From Sphingomonas sp. Leaf407 (GTDB taxonomy: Bacteria; Pseudomonadota; Alphaproteobacteria; Sphingomonadales; Sphingomonadaceae), in the NCBI RefSeq assembly GCF_001425385.1, contig NZ_LMQO01000001.1, positions 968,833 to 1,032,832 of the forward strand: DNA of 64,000 bases, given 5' to 3'. Of this stretch, positions 34,901 to 42,925 are shown piece by piece. How positions within the stretch are numbered: the stretch's first letter is position 1; every line of letters starts with the position of its first letter. The notes under the pieces were generated by a model that was not told the DNA's origin, made no database searches, and was given only the letters and a program-made list of their open reading frames with translations. The translations under genes and the position numbers were made by a program.

Positions 34901-35198
34901 CAGACACGGCGACCGGCGCGGTGGCCGGTTGCAGGCGGACCTGTGGCACGACGACGTTCTGCACCGGTGCCGGCGCGGGTGTGGGTGTCGTCGGCCCGCG
35001 CAGCGCGCGCCGTGCCTCCTCGTTACCCGGATCGAGCGCCAGCACCCGGCGATAGGCGGTGCGCGCGAGATCGGCACGCCCCTTGCCCTGCCAATAGCGG
35101 CCCTGCTGCAACAACGGGGCGACGCCGGGCTGGGCGATGGCGGGCATGCACAGCGCCGCCTGCGCCAGCAGCAGGCCGATGGTCGCGCGGCGGATCAT
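31965..35198 (-). CDS. bcsC: Cellulose synthase outer-membrane subunit BcsC
   Basis: A 1,077-residue exporter. It has a signal peptide (MIRRATIGLLLAQAALCMPA), then a long series of tetratricopeptide-like repeats in the periplasm (about 25-650, for example ARTAYRRVLALDPGNEEAR). A linker rich in Ala/Gly/Pro follows (about 660-730), then the BcsC C-terminal beta-barrel (about 740-1077, including GGYLPLYRDGSSTFTGG and a final FELRQSLGRD). It guides the glucan through peptidoglycan and the outer membrane. The ATG at 35198 overlaps the bcsAB stop and the stop overlaps bcsD. Confidence 0.92.
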   Translation of the reverse strand: MIRRATIGLLLAQAALCMPAIAQPGVAPLLQQGRYWQGKGRADLARTAYRRVLALDPGNEEARRALRGPTTPTPAPAPVQNVVVPQVRLQPATAPVAVSEPAPRRAAPAPVDRGGDARAAGFRALDAGQLGQAERLFERALAANGNDGDASGGLGIVRLRQSRFADAARLLGRASSRGNAARWSEALDSARFFAGLADARGKLERGDVTGAQADAEQLARLPVRDRGPALALLADIYERQGRYADAADLARQAGAAGGSETQLQVRVARDQALQAAQRGDTQQAEAQFQRGLQVDQSDPWIRYEFARYLLARGRVPEADSLIQSLQTIGSGDANYAAAMLHAQLGRQTQANALLARIPEGQRTAAIRRFAGQLTVDAAIARARTIAGQGRNGEAVAALRGIGETPGLSAASLSGVAGALDELGDSAGAMPLAQRALAATPASPAEYEPIVRIFARGGADASVADAIARARSAATGSAGGEAEVARLQAIAAAGQADRLRLAGQYAPAFDLLQQAWTAAPNEPEVLGALARLYQSGNMASQAAQTYQLVLARNPRDKGALTGLIGAAGAAGDHDLAVATVERALQAYPDDPQIYAAAGQMEQARGDSGAARRYLRRGEAAYATRGGAGQAVNGGNPFAGGPASSNPFRAMEAAAAPAAATNPFTLSGGRIPAAPRGGMATPAAIVPAAAIGDPELARLRAQIASQVGDSGPRAEMTLGYRERSGETGLSGLRELSGTARVSTSVGGGRIALSATPVVIDSGRPTGSALARFGRNATAEAEAIVAEELSRLAQAETQHASGVAVQASYDSPAIRIEIGTTPLGFDDTKVTWGFTARPRLSNTVSAQGWVRSEAVGDSIVSYAGTRDPVTGARWGQVMRTGGGASLSWDREGTGIYGDISGFRYAGDNVRDNRGYQANVGGYLPLYRDGSSTFTGGVNINWQAFDNNQNFFTFGHGGYFSPQSFLSMSLPLRYTYSDNRWEARLGGAPGYQSFEQDRAPIYPTDPTAQAALDALKASNSDVRSYYDSLSVTGFAFAADGSLYYRITPNTRVGATASVNTFGTYDEYRSTFELRQSLGRDR

Positions 35199-38100
35199 GC
35201 CTTGTTCTCCCCCAGTCGCTTGGCCTGTTGCCGCTTGAGCAGCAGGTAGAGCGGCCCGGCGAGCAGGATCGCGACCAGCAACCCGCTCAGCCCCATCAGC
35301 AGCGGCCGTTCGCTGAACCACCATGCGACACGCATCCATGCCGGCAGCGATCCGCTCCAATAGCTCTGGCCGACCGCGAAGCTGCGCATCGTATCCCCGG
35401 TCGCGATCGACAGGTCGCCCTGCACCTGCGCATTGACGCGCTGGTCGGCCAGCCCCTGCACCAGCCCGGGCAGATCGGTCGGATCGGTCGCGAGCATCGC
35501 CACCACCGTCCGCCCCGCATCATAGGGCGAGCGGAAGCTGACGAAGCCGGTGAAGCGATCGGCGGTCGTCAGATAGGCGTTGGTCGCATCGACATCGGCA
35601 TCGCCGTACGGCGAGATCAGCCCGAAGATCCGCTCGACCAGATTGCGCTCGGTCACGCGGATGCGGCCGTTCTGCAAGCCGACCGGCGCACCGGCGAACA
35701 GGTCCGACAAATTGTTGCCGGGCGTCCCCACGACCAGCACGTCGCGCCCGGCCAGCGTATCGGCCGAGCCGGCGCGCGCGACCGATACCGCCGTCGTCGC
35801 CGCACCGGTCGCATCGCCGAACCGGCCCATCAGCACCAGATAGGCCTCGACCGTCGCCGCATCGACATTGGCGGGCAACAACACCGTCGTTTCCGCCAGA
35901 TCGGGGCTGACCGTGAAGGGATAGCCGGCATTGGCGAAGGTCGCGAGCGAGGGCATCCGCGCCGCATGATAGGCATGGGTCAGGTCGATCGCGCTGTCGG
36001 GGTCGATCGCCACCCGGACATTGTCGGGCAGCGTCCCCTCGCAGCGCTTTTTGTTGGCGAGGATCAGATTATAGTCGAAGATCAGTTCGTTCTGGCCGAA
36101 CAGATTGTAGCTCGGCAGGTCGACCTGCGCGCGGGTGACGTTGCTCGTCGCGCCGTCGCCCTGCCCCAGCAGCCGCTGCCACCAGCCCGCCCCGCCGAGC
36201 GGGAGGGTGCGCAGATACTGGTTGTTGATCGACACGTCGAGCCGCGAGCCGCGCCGGTCGAGCCACGACGCCGACGGATAGCGATAGTTGAGGTCGAGCC
36301 GGGCGCCCGATCGCGGCCAGAAGAACAGGTCGGGCGCGGCGCGGAATCCCGCCGTCAGTGGCCCCGGCGGCAGACCCACGCCCTGAAGCGTCCGCGGATC
36401 GACCAGTTCGCCCAGCTTCACCGGCCGGTCGGAGCGCAGCCAGCGCGGCGCGCCGTACCGTTCCCAGGTGGGGATGCGCACGCCGTCGAACCGCGCGGTC
36501 GTGCCGCCGATCGTGCCACGTCCCACCGCCAGCGCGGCGGCGGCCTGTTTCAGCTCGCGCGCGTCACGGCCCATCACCAGCAACAGCTCGCCGAACGGAT
36601 CATACGGGTTGCGGATGACGATCGCCGACGGACCGGCGATGGTCGGCACAAAGCCGCCGATCCGCATCCCCGGTCGCATGAACACGATCGCGTTGCCGCG
36701 CGGCACGCTGCCGAAGCTGGGCTTGAAGGTGAAGCCGCGATAGCTGGCAAGGCGGCCGAACCACGACGCCATGCTCGCCGCGGCCTCCAGCTCGCCGTCG
36801 GTCGGTTGCCCGGCGAACACGAACGGCAGGCTGAGCGGCAGATTGTCCGCCCGGTCGAAGAACGGGGCGGGCAGCCGCGCCAGATCGGGGGCGAGCGGCA
36901 GCGTCTGGATCGTCAGGTCGAAGGCCGATCGCGTATTGCTGACGTTCGCCCACAGCGAGCTGTGGAACGGGTCCTCGCAGTCGCGCGCGTAATGGCCTAG
37001 CATCCGCAGGTTCAACTGGTTGTCGCCGGGCAGGAACAGCGCGGGGTTGACCGGGATCGTCACCTGCTGTCCGCCGGCACCATCGGGCGACAGGCGGAAG
37101 GTCCGCACGACCTCGCCGTTCAGGATCACGACCAACTGGCTGAGATCGGCGAGTAGCGCGGACGACCATGCGAAGGTCAGCGTCAGATTGGCGCCGGTCA
37201 CGACCTCGTTGGCGCGCAGGCCGAACGGGATGGCGATCTCGCCGCGCGTGCCCGCCAGCCGGATCGCGCTGCGCACGCGCAGGTCGCGGAAGGTCAGCCG
37301 CTCCTGCCGCACGCCGCGCACGCCGCGCACGCCGGGCTGTGCCTCGGTCGTCTCGACCGTCTGCGCGATCGCCGCGCGCGGCGTAGCGATCGTCGCGCCG
37401 AGCGCGAGCAGCACGGCAATCGCCGCCGCCTTCGCCGACGTGGCCAGCCGGGTACGCTCGCGCCGCCGTTCGGCACGGTTGAAGCCCAGCAGGCGCTTGA
37501 GCGTCAGCAGATCGACCTTCACAATATCCCCCAGCGATTGGAGCGTGGACACGGGTGCCCGTGGCGCGGCTTCGGCCCAGGCGTCGCTGCGCCCCATCAC
37601 CGCGCGGACCAGTTGGCGTTGCTGGAGCATGTCGAGTCCCTGGAATTGCAGGTTGGCCACCTGCCCGCCGATCCGCTGCAACCGGACCGGCAGCGTCAGC
37701 ATCTCGTCCCCCATCGGCAGCGCGACATGGGTGACTTCGCGTTCGCGCAGCGCCACGCCCTCGGGCGCGGCGATCGCGATGCCGCCCATCGACAGGTCGA
37801 TGGTCTGCGCCTCGACGACATGGCCGTCGGCGAAATAGAGCGTGCCCGGCAGTTCGACCGGGATGCGGATGTGCTCGCGCACCTGCCGCGTCTCACGCGC
37901 GACCGACACCGCCGCCAGCAGGATGACGAGGCTGAAGACCGCCCAGACGGTGTTGAGCAGCAAGGTATCGCCCTGAATGTTGAACAAATGCGGGAAGAAC
38001 CACCATTTCACCACGCCGAAGGCGATGCCGAACAGGACGAGGCCGATGCAGATCAGATGCGGCCGGACCGTCGCGGTGTCGAAATGGGTGCGGTCGAGCA

Positions 38101-39541
38101 GCGACCCCTTGTCGGTCACGTTGAACTTGCCGCCGCGCGGTTTGAACATCGTCCACACCGTCGGCTTGGCGAGGTGGAAGGCGAGGATCGTCTCGTACAC
38201 CTCGCCCCACAGCGGCCGGCGGTCGCCGCCCTGCAACCGCGCGCCCGACACCTGCGAGCAATAGAGATGCGCGGCGGCATAGGCGAAGATCATCGAGGCT
38301 GACGCATGGATGATGTTCTCGCCGAGGATTAGATAGGCGAGCGGGCTGGTGAGGAAGGCGATGCGCGGCAGCGGAAACTGGAAATGCAGCATCGCGTTCA
38401 GGTAACAAAGCCGCTGCGCCACGCTCAGCCCCGGCCCGAATAGCGGATTGTCGATCCGCAGGATCTGGGTCATGCCGCGCGCCCAGCGGATGCGCTGGCC
38501 GATGTGCAGCACCAGCCGCTCGGTCGCGAGCCCCGCCGACAGCCGCAGGCCGAGATAGGCGGTCGACCAGCCCTTGCGCTGCAATTTCAGCGCGGTGTGC
38601 GCGTCTTCCGTCACCGTCTCGAACGCGAAGCCGCCGGTGTCGGCCAGCGCCGCGCGGCGGATGATCGCGCACGATCCGCAGAAGAAGGCGGCGTTCCACA
38701 GGTCGTTACCGCGCTGCACCGCGCCGTAGAACAGGTCGCCCTCGCCCGGCAGGTTCTTCACCGACCCCAGGTTGCGCTGCACCGGATCGGGCGAATAGAA
38801 ATGATGCGGCGTCTGGACTAGCGCCAGCTTGGCCTCACGCTGGAACCAGCCGACCGTCATCTGGAGAAAGGCGCGCGTCGGCACATGGTCGCAATCGAAG
38901 ATCGCGATCAGCGACCCGTCGGTGCGCGACATCGCGGCATTCAGGTTGCCCGCCTTGGCATGGTTGTTGTCCGACCGGGTGATGTAGCCGCAGCCGACCG
39001 ACCGGGCGAAGGCGCGAAACTCGGCCCGCCGCCCGTCGTCGAGCAGATAGACGCGGAACCGGTCACGCGGATAATCCATGTCCATCGCCGCCAGCACCGT
39101 GTTGCGCACGATGTCGAGGCCCTCGTTATAGGTCGGGACATAGACGTCGACGGTCGGCCACTCGTCCGGGGCGCCCTGTAGTTCCACCGCCTGGCGTTCC
39201 ATCGGCCATGCGGTCTGGGCGATGCCGATCGCGAGGATGACCCAGGCGTACAGCTCGGCAAGATACAGGCCGATGCCCAGCACCGCGCCGATCGGATCGT
39301 CGAACGACAGCGTCGTCGTCGTCCGCCAGAACAGATAGCGGGTGGACGCGATCAGCGACAGCAGCGCCAGCACCAATGTCGCGCGGCGCGACCGCATCCG
39401 CCCCAGCACGATCGCGCCGACGATGGTGACGCCGGCGAAAATCCATTGCGACTGCAGGTCGAGCGGCACCGTCACCACGATCAGCGCCAGCAGGGCGACG
39501 AGCGCGAACAGCAACAGGTGCGGGATCGCCGCGAGCTTCAC
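35195..39541 (-). CDS. bcsAB: Fused cellulose synthase BcsA-BcsB
   Basis: A 1,448-residue single chain holding both synthase subunits, as in Komagataeibacter AcsAB. The BcsA part has membrane helices near the N-terminus. Its family 2 glycosyltransferase has D168/D169 in LLDDG, DCD (216-218), TED (311-313) and QRIRW (349-353). A PilZ domain binds c-di-GMP (Arg555/Arg559 in REHIR and DLSMGG at 582-587). After a linker with a hydrophobic segment ending near PRAAIA, the BcsB part runs to a C-terminal membrane anchor (LSGLLVAILLAGPLYLLL). It polymerizes UDP-glucose at the inner membrane. The GTG at 39541 overlaps the bcsQ stop. Both c-di-GMP motifs look intact. Confidence 0.95.
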   Translation of the reverse strand: MKLAAIPHLLLFALVALLALIVVTVPLDLQSQWIFAGVTIVGAIVLGRMRSRRATLVLALLSLIASTRYLFWRTTTTLSFDDPIGAVLGIGLYLAELYAWVILAIGIAQTAWPMERQAVELQGAPDEWPTVDVYVPTYNEGLDIVRNTVLAAMDMDYPRDRFRVYLLDDGRRAEFRAFARSVGCGYITRSDNNHAKAGNLNAAMSRTDGSLIAIFDCDHVPTRAFLQMTVGWFQREAKLALVQTPHHFYSPDPVQRNLGSVKNLPGEGDLFYGAVQRGNDLWNAAFFCGSCAIIRRAALADTGGFAFETVTEDAHTALKLQRKGWSTAYLGLRLSAGLATERLVLHIGQRIRWARGMTQILRIDNPLFGPGLSVAQRLCYLNAMLHFQFPLPRIAFLTSPLAYLILGENIIHASASMIFAYAAAHLYCSQVSGARLQGGDRRPLWGEVYETILAFHLAKPTVWTMFKPRGGKFNVTDKGSLLDRTHFDTATVRPHLICIGLVLFGIAFGVVKWWFFPHLFNIQGDTLLLNTVWAVFSLVILLAAVSVARETRQVREHIRIPVELPGTLYFADGHVVEAQTIDLSMGGIAIAAPEGVALREREVTHVALPMGDEMLTLPVRLQRIGGQVANLQFQGLDMLQQRQLVRAVMGRSDAWAEAAPRAPVSTLQSLGDIVKVDLLTLKRLLGFNRAERRRERTRLATSAKAAAIAVLLALGATIATPRAAIAQTVETTEAQPGVRGVRGVRQERLTFRDLRVRSAIRLAGTRGEIAIPFGLRANEVVTGANLTLTFAWSSALLADLSQLVVILNGEVVRTFRLSPDGAGGQQVTIPVNPALFLPGDNQLNLRMLGHYARDCEDPFHSSLWANVSNTRSAFDLTIQTLPLAPDLARLPAPFFDRADNLPLSLPFVFAGQPTDGELEAAASMASWFGRLASYRGFTFKPSFGSVPRGNAIVFMRPGMRIGGFVPTIAGPSAIVIRNPYDPFGELLLVMGRDARELKQAAAALAVGRGTIGGTTARFDGVRIPTWERYGAPRWLRSDRPVKLGELVDPRTLQGVGLPPGPLTAGFRAAPDLFFWPRSGARLDLNYRYPSASWLDRRGSRLDVSINNQYLRTLPLGGAGWWQRLLGQGDGATSNVTRAQVDLPSYNLFGQNELIFDYNLILANKKRCEGTLPDNVRVAIDPDSAIDLTHAYHAARMPSLATFANAGYPFTVSPDLAETTVLLPANVDAATVEAYLVLMGRFGDATGAATTAVSVARAGSADTLAGRDVLVVGTPGNNLSDLFAGAPVGLQNGRIRVTERNLVERIFGLISPYGDADVDATNAYLTTADRFTGFVSFRSPYDAGRTVVAMLATDPTDLPGLVQGLADQRVNAQVQGDLSIATGDTMRSFAVGQSYWSGSLPAWMRVAWWFSERPLLMGLSGLLVAILLAGPLYLLLKRQQAKRLGENKA

Positions 39542-40245
39542 GCCGCGTCCTCCCGCGCCTGCAATCCGCACCGCGCCTCGACCGCGATCGCCAGTGCCGC
39601 GAGGTCGGGCAGCACGACGCTCTGCGGCGCATAGCGGGCAATCGGCTGGAACGATGCCAGCGCCTCGTTCACCGCCTCGTCGCGGCGGATCGCGCCGATC
39701 ATCCGGTCGCCGAACAGTTCGCGCAGGAAAAGCTGGCTGTGGCGTGACAATTTGCGGGTATCGTCGACGCCGTTGAGCACGAAACCAGTCGATTCGACGT
39801 CGATCGCCGCCGTTCCCGGCCGCACCTGCGCCAGTCCGGCGAGCGATACCGGCTGCGGCATAAGCACGCACAGGTGCAACGCCGCCAGCGGCAGCAGCGC
39901 GTCGCGCGCCGTCAGATCGGCGGCGGCGACATCGGCCACCACCACCCGGTCGCCCAGCAGCGCCCCCTCGCCGCGCCCGCCGTGCCGCATCCGCCCGCCA
40001 TGGACGAAGCCATGGCCCTGGAGCAGCTCGACGCCGTCGACGATGATGCCTTCGTCGTCGGCCTCGCCGATGTCGGGCACCGGCTGAGTCGGCAACATGC
40101 CGAAGAACAGCTTGAGCGCATCGGCATGGGTGAAGTCCACCGCCGCGACCGGATGCCCCCGCGCGGCAAGAGCAAGTGCGAGATGCGCGGCGACGAAGCT
40201 CGTCCCCACGCCGCCGGTGGGCGCATGGCACAAGATCAGCGGCAT
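39538..40245 (-). CDS. bcsQ: Cellulose biosynthesis protein BcsQ (MinD/ParA-like)
   Basis: A 235-residue P-loop-like protein of the BcsQ/YhjQ family, needed in other bacteria for polar or localized cellulose synthesis. The nucleotide-binding loop reads PTGGVGTSFVAAHLA, so both signature lysines of the deviant Walker A (KGGVGKT) are absent. E. coli BcsQ, as I recall it, also has GGVGTT. The later block RRDEAVNEALASFQPIARY is characteristic of the family. It starts one base after the stop of the small upstream gene and its own stop overlaps the synthase start. Confidence 0.85.
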   Translation of the reverse strand: MPLILCHAPTGGVGTSFVAAHLALALAARGHPVAAVDFTHADALKLFFGMLPTQPVPDIGEADDEGIIVDGVELLQGHGFVHGGRMRHGGRGEGALLGDRVVVADVAAADLTARDALLPLAALHLCVLMPQPVSLAGLAQVRPGTAAIDVESTGFVLNGVDDTRKLSRHSQLFLRELFGDRMIGAIRRDEAVNEALASFQPIARYAPQSVVLPDLAALAIAVEARCGLQAREDAA

Positions 40246-40246
40246 A

Positions 40247-40558
40247 TCAGCGGCTACCCCGGTGATCGTCGGACAGGCCCGACAGGAAGGCGCGAAGATT
40301 GCGCGACGCCGCCGGTTCGTCCGACGTCGCCCCGCGTTCGGACGGGGTCGCTCCCCCGTAGCGTGCGAACATCGGCGCGCCCGGCGGCGGGGCCGCGCGA
40401 TCGGGAATTCGCTGCGGCCGGCCGACGACCCGCGGGTCCTCGAGCAGCGCCGCGAACAGCGGCCATGGTTCGAGGTCCGAGATCGGATCGGCAAAAGCCT
40501 CGTAGCGGAAATCCCGCCGGCCCAGCTTTTCGAGAAGCGCGGTAACGTCGCGTCGCAT
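40247..40558 (-). CDS. Small BcsR-like protein, first gene of the cellulose operon
   Basis: A 103-residue protein. The start at 40558 is chosen because GGAAGG lies 7 bases upstream; earlier in-frame ATGs lack this. Residues 1-45 (VTALLEKLGRRDFRYEAF, then WPLFAALLED) resemble the short BcsR protein that partners BcsQ. The C-terminal half is a Pro/Arg-rich, probably disordered tail ending in NLRAFLSGLSD. Position directly before bcsQ, with a one-base gap to its start codon, supports a BcsR/BcsP-type accessory role. Sequence similarity is weak, so the family assignment is tentative. Confidence 0.6.
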   Translation of the reverse strand: MRRDVTALLEKLGRRDFRYEAFADPISDLEPWPLFAALLEDPRVVGRPQRIPDRAAPPPGAPMFARYGGATPSERGATSDEPAASRNLRAFLSGLSDDHRGSR

Positions 40559-40695
40559 ATCGGATCCTTCCGGGGACATGCTATGCACCGGATAGCGCTT
40601 ACAGATGGTTAACGCGCTTCTGTTCCAGCAAAAACAGTCCCTTACCCCGCCGAATACCGGGCAACCGTCCAGCGGGACAGCGCGATCAGTCAGGC

Positions 40696-40716
40696 AAGAC
40701 CGTTGGCACCGGTCTT
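40696..40716. terminator. Small hairpin after the LuxR-type fragment
   Basis: AAGACCG (40696-40702) pairs with CGGTCTT (40710-40716) around a short loop. On the minus strand it lies just past the stop of the decayed LuxR fragment and could be that gene's old terminator. Confidence 0.5.
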
Positions 40717-40720
40717 GGGG

Positions 40721-40837
40721 CTACAGGCCGAGGATGCCGGCCACCGCCTTGTTGCTGTGCCCCATGACCAGCAGGTCGAAGACCGTCCGCGCGCGGACGG
40801 CGCGCCGCCGTCGTGACCATCCGACGCCCTCGGCCAT
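40721..40837 (-). pseudogene. Remnant of a LuxR/FixJ-type helix-turn-helix gene
   Basis: A 38-codon stretch from the ATG at 40837 to the TAG at 40721 ends in RARTVFDLLVMGHSNKAVA followed by GILGL. This matches helices 1-2 of the LuxR C-terminal HTH (consensus REREVLDLLxxGxSNKEIA). The recognition helix and C-terminus are missing, and no receiver or sensor domain is found upstream. It is read as a decayed fragment, not a working regulator. It sits in the 340-bp gap upstream of the cellulose operon, which otherwise shows no clear feature. Confidence 0.45.
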
Positions 40838-40899
40838 TGCCGCGACGATTGAGCCAGCCCCCTCTCCCGCATCCGTCACTGCTGCGCTATTGCCGGGCG

Positions 40900-41154
40900 A
40901 TGGCGAGGAAGAAACGCTACCTGACCGCGACGATGGCCGATGGCTATGTGAAGACGATCGGCCCCACCGCCGCGCCGTTCACCCATTACTGGCGCATCGT
41001 CGCCCATCTGCACAACGGCAAGACCGAGGTGTTCTGGGGGCATGCCACCTCCGCGAAGGACGCCGTGGCCAAGGAAGCGCTGACCCGACAGGCGGCGAAG
41101 CGGCACGGATGGAAAGGATTCGATTTCGAGGTGGTCGAACTCACCGAAGGCTGA
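40900..41154 (+). CDS. Small hypothetical protein
   Basis: An 84-residue basic protein (starts MARKKRYLTATMADGYVKT) with a patterned middle (HYWRIVAHLHNGKTEVFWGH) and an acidic end (FDFEVVELTEG). It has no signal peptide or membrane span. I do not recognise a family. Codon use agrees with neighbouring genes, which is the main support, while the ribosome-binding site is weak. It stands alone between the LuxR fragment and a 426-bp gap. Confidence 0.5.
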   Translation: MARKKRYLTATMADGYVKTIGPTAAPFTHYWRIVAHLHNGKTEVFWGHATSAKDAVAKEALTRQAAKRHGWKGFDFEVVELTEG

Positions 41155-41580
41155 GCGCGCACCGCTTCGTCGCTGGTACGGACAACGCTCCCATCGACCG
41201 TTGGCAATATCATTCGGCACGAGCCCCCGGCCATCGATCGGCAAGCGCAACTGGCGGAACGCCGGCGCCGCTCCCGGCGGTCGAGGACGGCCGTACCGCC
41301 GTCGACCCGCCATCGCCCCCCGCCTGCCAGTCGCGCGAAACGTTCGTCGGGACGCAGCAGCAGTTCCGATCCCGTCTTTATCACTCCGACAGAGGATAAT
41401 GACCGGCCAGACCGCGATGCTTGCCTGCCTCCGGCTCCGTCCGGTGTCGCCCGGCGGATCGCTGCTCACGCATGTCCCTGGGTGGCGGGTACGGGAACGA
41501 CGTCATCATCCGTCGAACGTCGTATCGGTGCGGGCCGGCGGCTTGAACAGGTCCGTCGCCGGCCTGTATGCGCTGTCGCC
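41155..41580. other. Non-coding gap
   Basis: This 426-bp gap precedes the exonuclease gene. I see no tRNA, repeat or clear promoter in it. An antisense reading frame crosses it, but it has no ribosome-binding site and no family match. Confidence 0.4.
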
Positions 41581-42453
41581 ATGTCGTTGTCTCCCAAGAA
41601 GCACGGTGTCGGCGTTGATCGGATCGCGGACGCGCCCGACTTCGTCGTCATCGACGTCGAAACCGCCTGCTCGCGGGTCAGCAGCATCTGCCAGATCGGC
41701 ATCGTCGGTTTTCGCGACGGGGGGATCGCGTTCGAATATGAAACGCTGGTCGATCCGCAGGACCAGTTCAGCAGCTTCAACACGCGGATTCACGGCATCA
41801 CCGCAGAGCATGTGCGGGGGAAACCGAGTTTCGCGGATGTGCATGACGTCGTCACCCGCCACCTGGGCGGGCGGATCACCGTCGCGCATTCCTATTTCGA
41901 CAAGGGCGCGATGGCCGCCGCGTGTCGTGTTCACGACCGGACGATGGTCGATACGACATGGCTCGACAGCGTGGGGGTGGCGAAACGGGCGTGGCCGGAC
42001 CTGCCGAGCCACAAGCTCAATATCGTGTCCCGCCACCTCGGCATCCCGCTGAAGCACCACGACGCGCTCAGCGATGCGCGCGCCGCCGGCATGATCGTCG
42101 TGAAAGCCATCGAACATACCGGAGTGCCGCTGGCGGACTGGATGGCGCCGCCGGTGCGGTCGCGCATTCCCGCTGCCCCGCCGCCGGCCGCGACGGGACC
42201 GCTCGCGGGCGAGCGGGTGGCGATCCTCGGCCAGCCCCGCAACGGTCCGCTCGCCCGGCGGATCGCGGCGAGCGGCGGTCGCGTCATGTCCGGGGTGGGC
42301 ACCACGACCACGATCCTCGTCGTGACCGGGGACGAGCCGTTCGGCTATATTCGCTTCGACGCGCACTATCGCAAAGCGGAGGCGCTGCGGCAGTCCGGCG
42401 GCGCGATCAGAATCCTGTCCGAACGCCAGCTCCTCGATTTCCTCGGCACCTGA
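41581..42453 (+). CDS. DnaQ-like 3'-5' exonuclease with BRCT-like C-terminus
   Basis: A 290-residue protein. Residues about 20-180 form a DEDDh exonuclease: Exo I FVVIDVETA, Exo II IAHSYFDKG-like (TVAHSYFDKGAM) and Exo III HHDALSDARAAG. Residues about 205-290 (GERVAILGQPRNGPLARRIAASGG) read as a BRCT-like fold. This arrangement is seen in stand-alone DNA-repair or proofreading-like exonucleases related to the DNA polymerase III epsilon subunit. The start at 41581 (MSLSPKKHG) gives the usual spacing to Exo I, although no strong ribosome-binding site is present. It has no evident operon partner. Confidence 0.78.
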   Translation: MSLSPKKHGVGVDRIADAPDFVVIDVETACSRVSSICQIGIVGFRDGGIAFEYETLVDPQDQFSSFNTRIHGITAEHVRGKPSFADVHDVVTRHLGGRITVAHSYFDKGAMAAACRVHDRTMVDTTWLDSVGVAKRAWPDLPSHKLNIVSRHLGIPLKHHDALSDARAAGMIVVKAIEHTGVPLADWMAPPVRSRIPAAPPPAATGPLAGERVAILGQPRNGPLARRIAASGGRVMSGVGTTTTILVVTGDEPFGYIRFDAHYRKAEALRQSGGAIRILSERQLLDFLGT

Positions 42454-42726
42454 CCGCCCCGTGGTTACGACGCCGGGCGCGATGTCCAAGCGGATTGCGC
42501 CCGGACCATGGCGCGCCCTATCGAGGATTCCGTCGAACCGGTCAAAGGCGAGATAACGGGCGGCGCGTCGAGCCGAAGCCGATCGCCCCGGAAAACTGCC
42601 GGAAGACCGGCCGTCCTTACGATGGGCCTGCCGGGACGTGCAGGGGCTCATCGGATGGCCGACCGCACCCGTTGACGACCTGGATCGCGCCGATTTCAGA
42701 ATATGGGGTATGATACCCTGGACAAA

Positions 42727-42763
42727 GAAAACCCCGCCAAGTCAGTGACTTGGCGGGGTTTTC
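42727..42763. terminator. Strong bidirectional palindromic terminator after tRNA-Arg
   Basis: GAAAACCCCGCCAAGTCA (42727-42744) and its exact complement (42746-42763) are separated by one base. The outer A and T runs give each strand a GC-rich stem followed by T residues. It lies 3 bases past the encoded CCA end of tRNA-Arg on the minus strand. The 273 bases before it (42454-42726) show nothing else. Confidence 0.85.
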
Positions 42764-42765
42764 CA

Positions 42766-42842
42766 TGGTGCACCCAGAGCGATTCGAACGCCCGACCCTC
42801 AGATTCGTAGTCTGATGCTCTATCCAGCTGAGCTATGGGTGC
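42766..42842 (-). tRNA. tRNA-Arg (anticodon ACG)
   Basis: The minus-strand cloverleaf begins GCACCCATAGCTCAGCTGG and has the anticodon stem-loop CAGACTACGAATCTG with anticodon ACG. The T-loop is GTTCGAATC. The acceptor strands GCACCCA/TGGGTGC pair fully. The 3' CCA is encoded (42766-42768). Deamination of the wobble A would let it read CGU, CGC and CGA codons. Confidence 0.96.
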
Positions 42843-42925
42843 CCGGTGGAGGCCGCCTGTTAGATGGGGAAATTCATGCTGGCAACCCCGTTGTGTCATT
42901 TTTTTATGCTTACTATCGAATATCC

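Noticed and set aside
35195..39541. BcsA-BcsB fusion as a sequencing frameshift artefact
   Set aside because: The frame is continuous over 1,448 codons with a coherent linker, and natural AcsAB fusions are known, so an artefact is unlikely.
40986..41384. A minus-strand frame starting VIKTGSELLLRPDERF
   Set aside because: The first residues look gene-like, but the start has no convincing ribosome-binding site, the second half is antisense to the 84-residue gene, and no family is recognised.
42674..42720. A promoter with TTGACG and TATGAT before the tRNA-Arg terminator
   Set aside because: The spacing between the hexamers is far from 17 bases, and transcription from it would run straight into the terminator.
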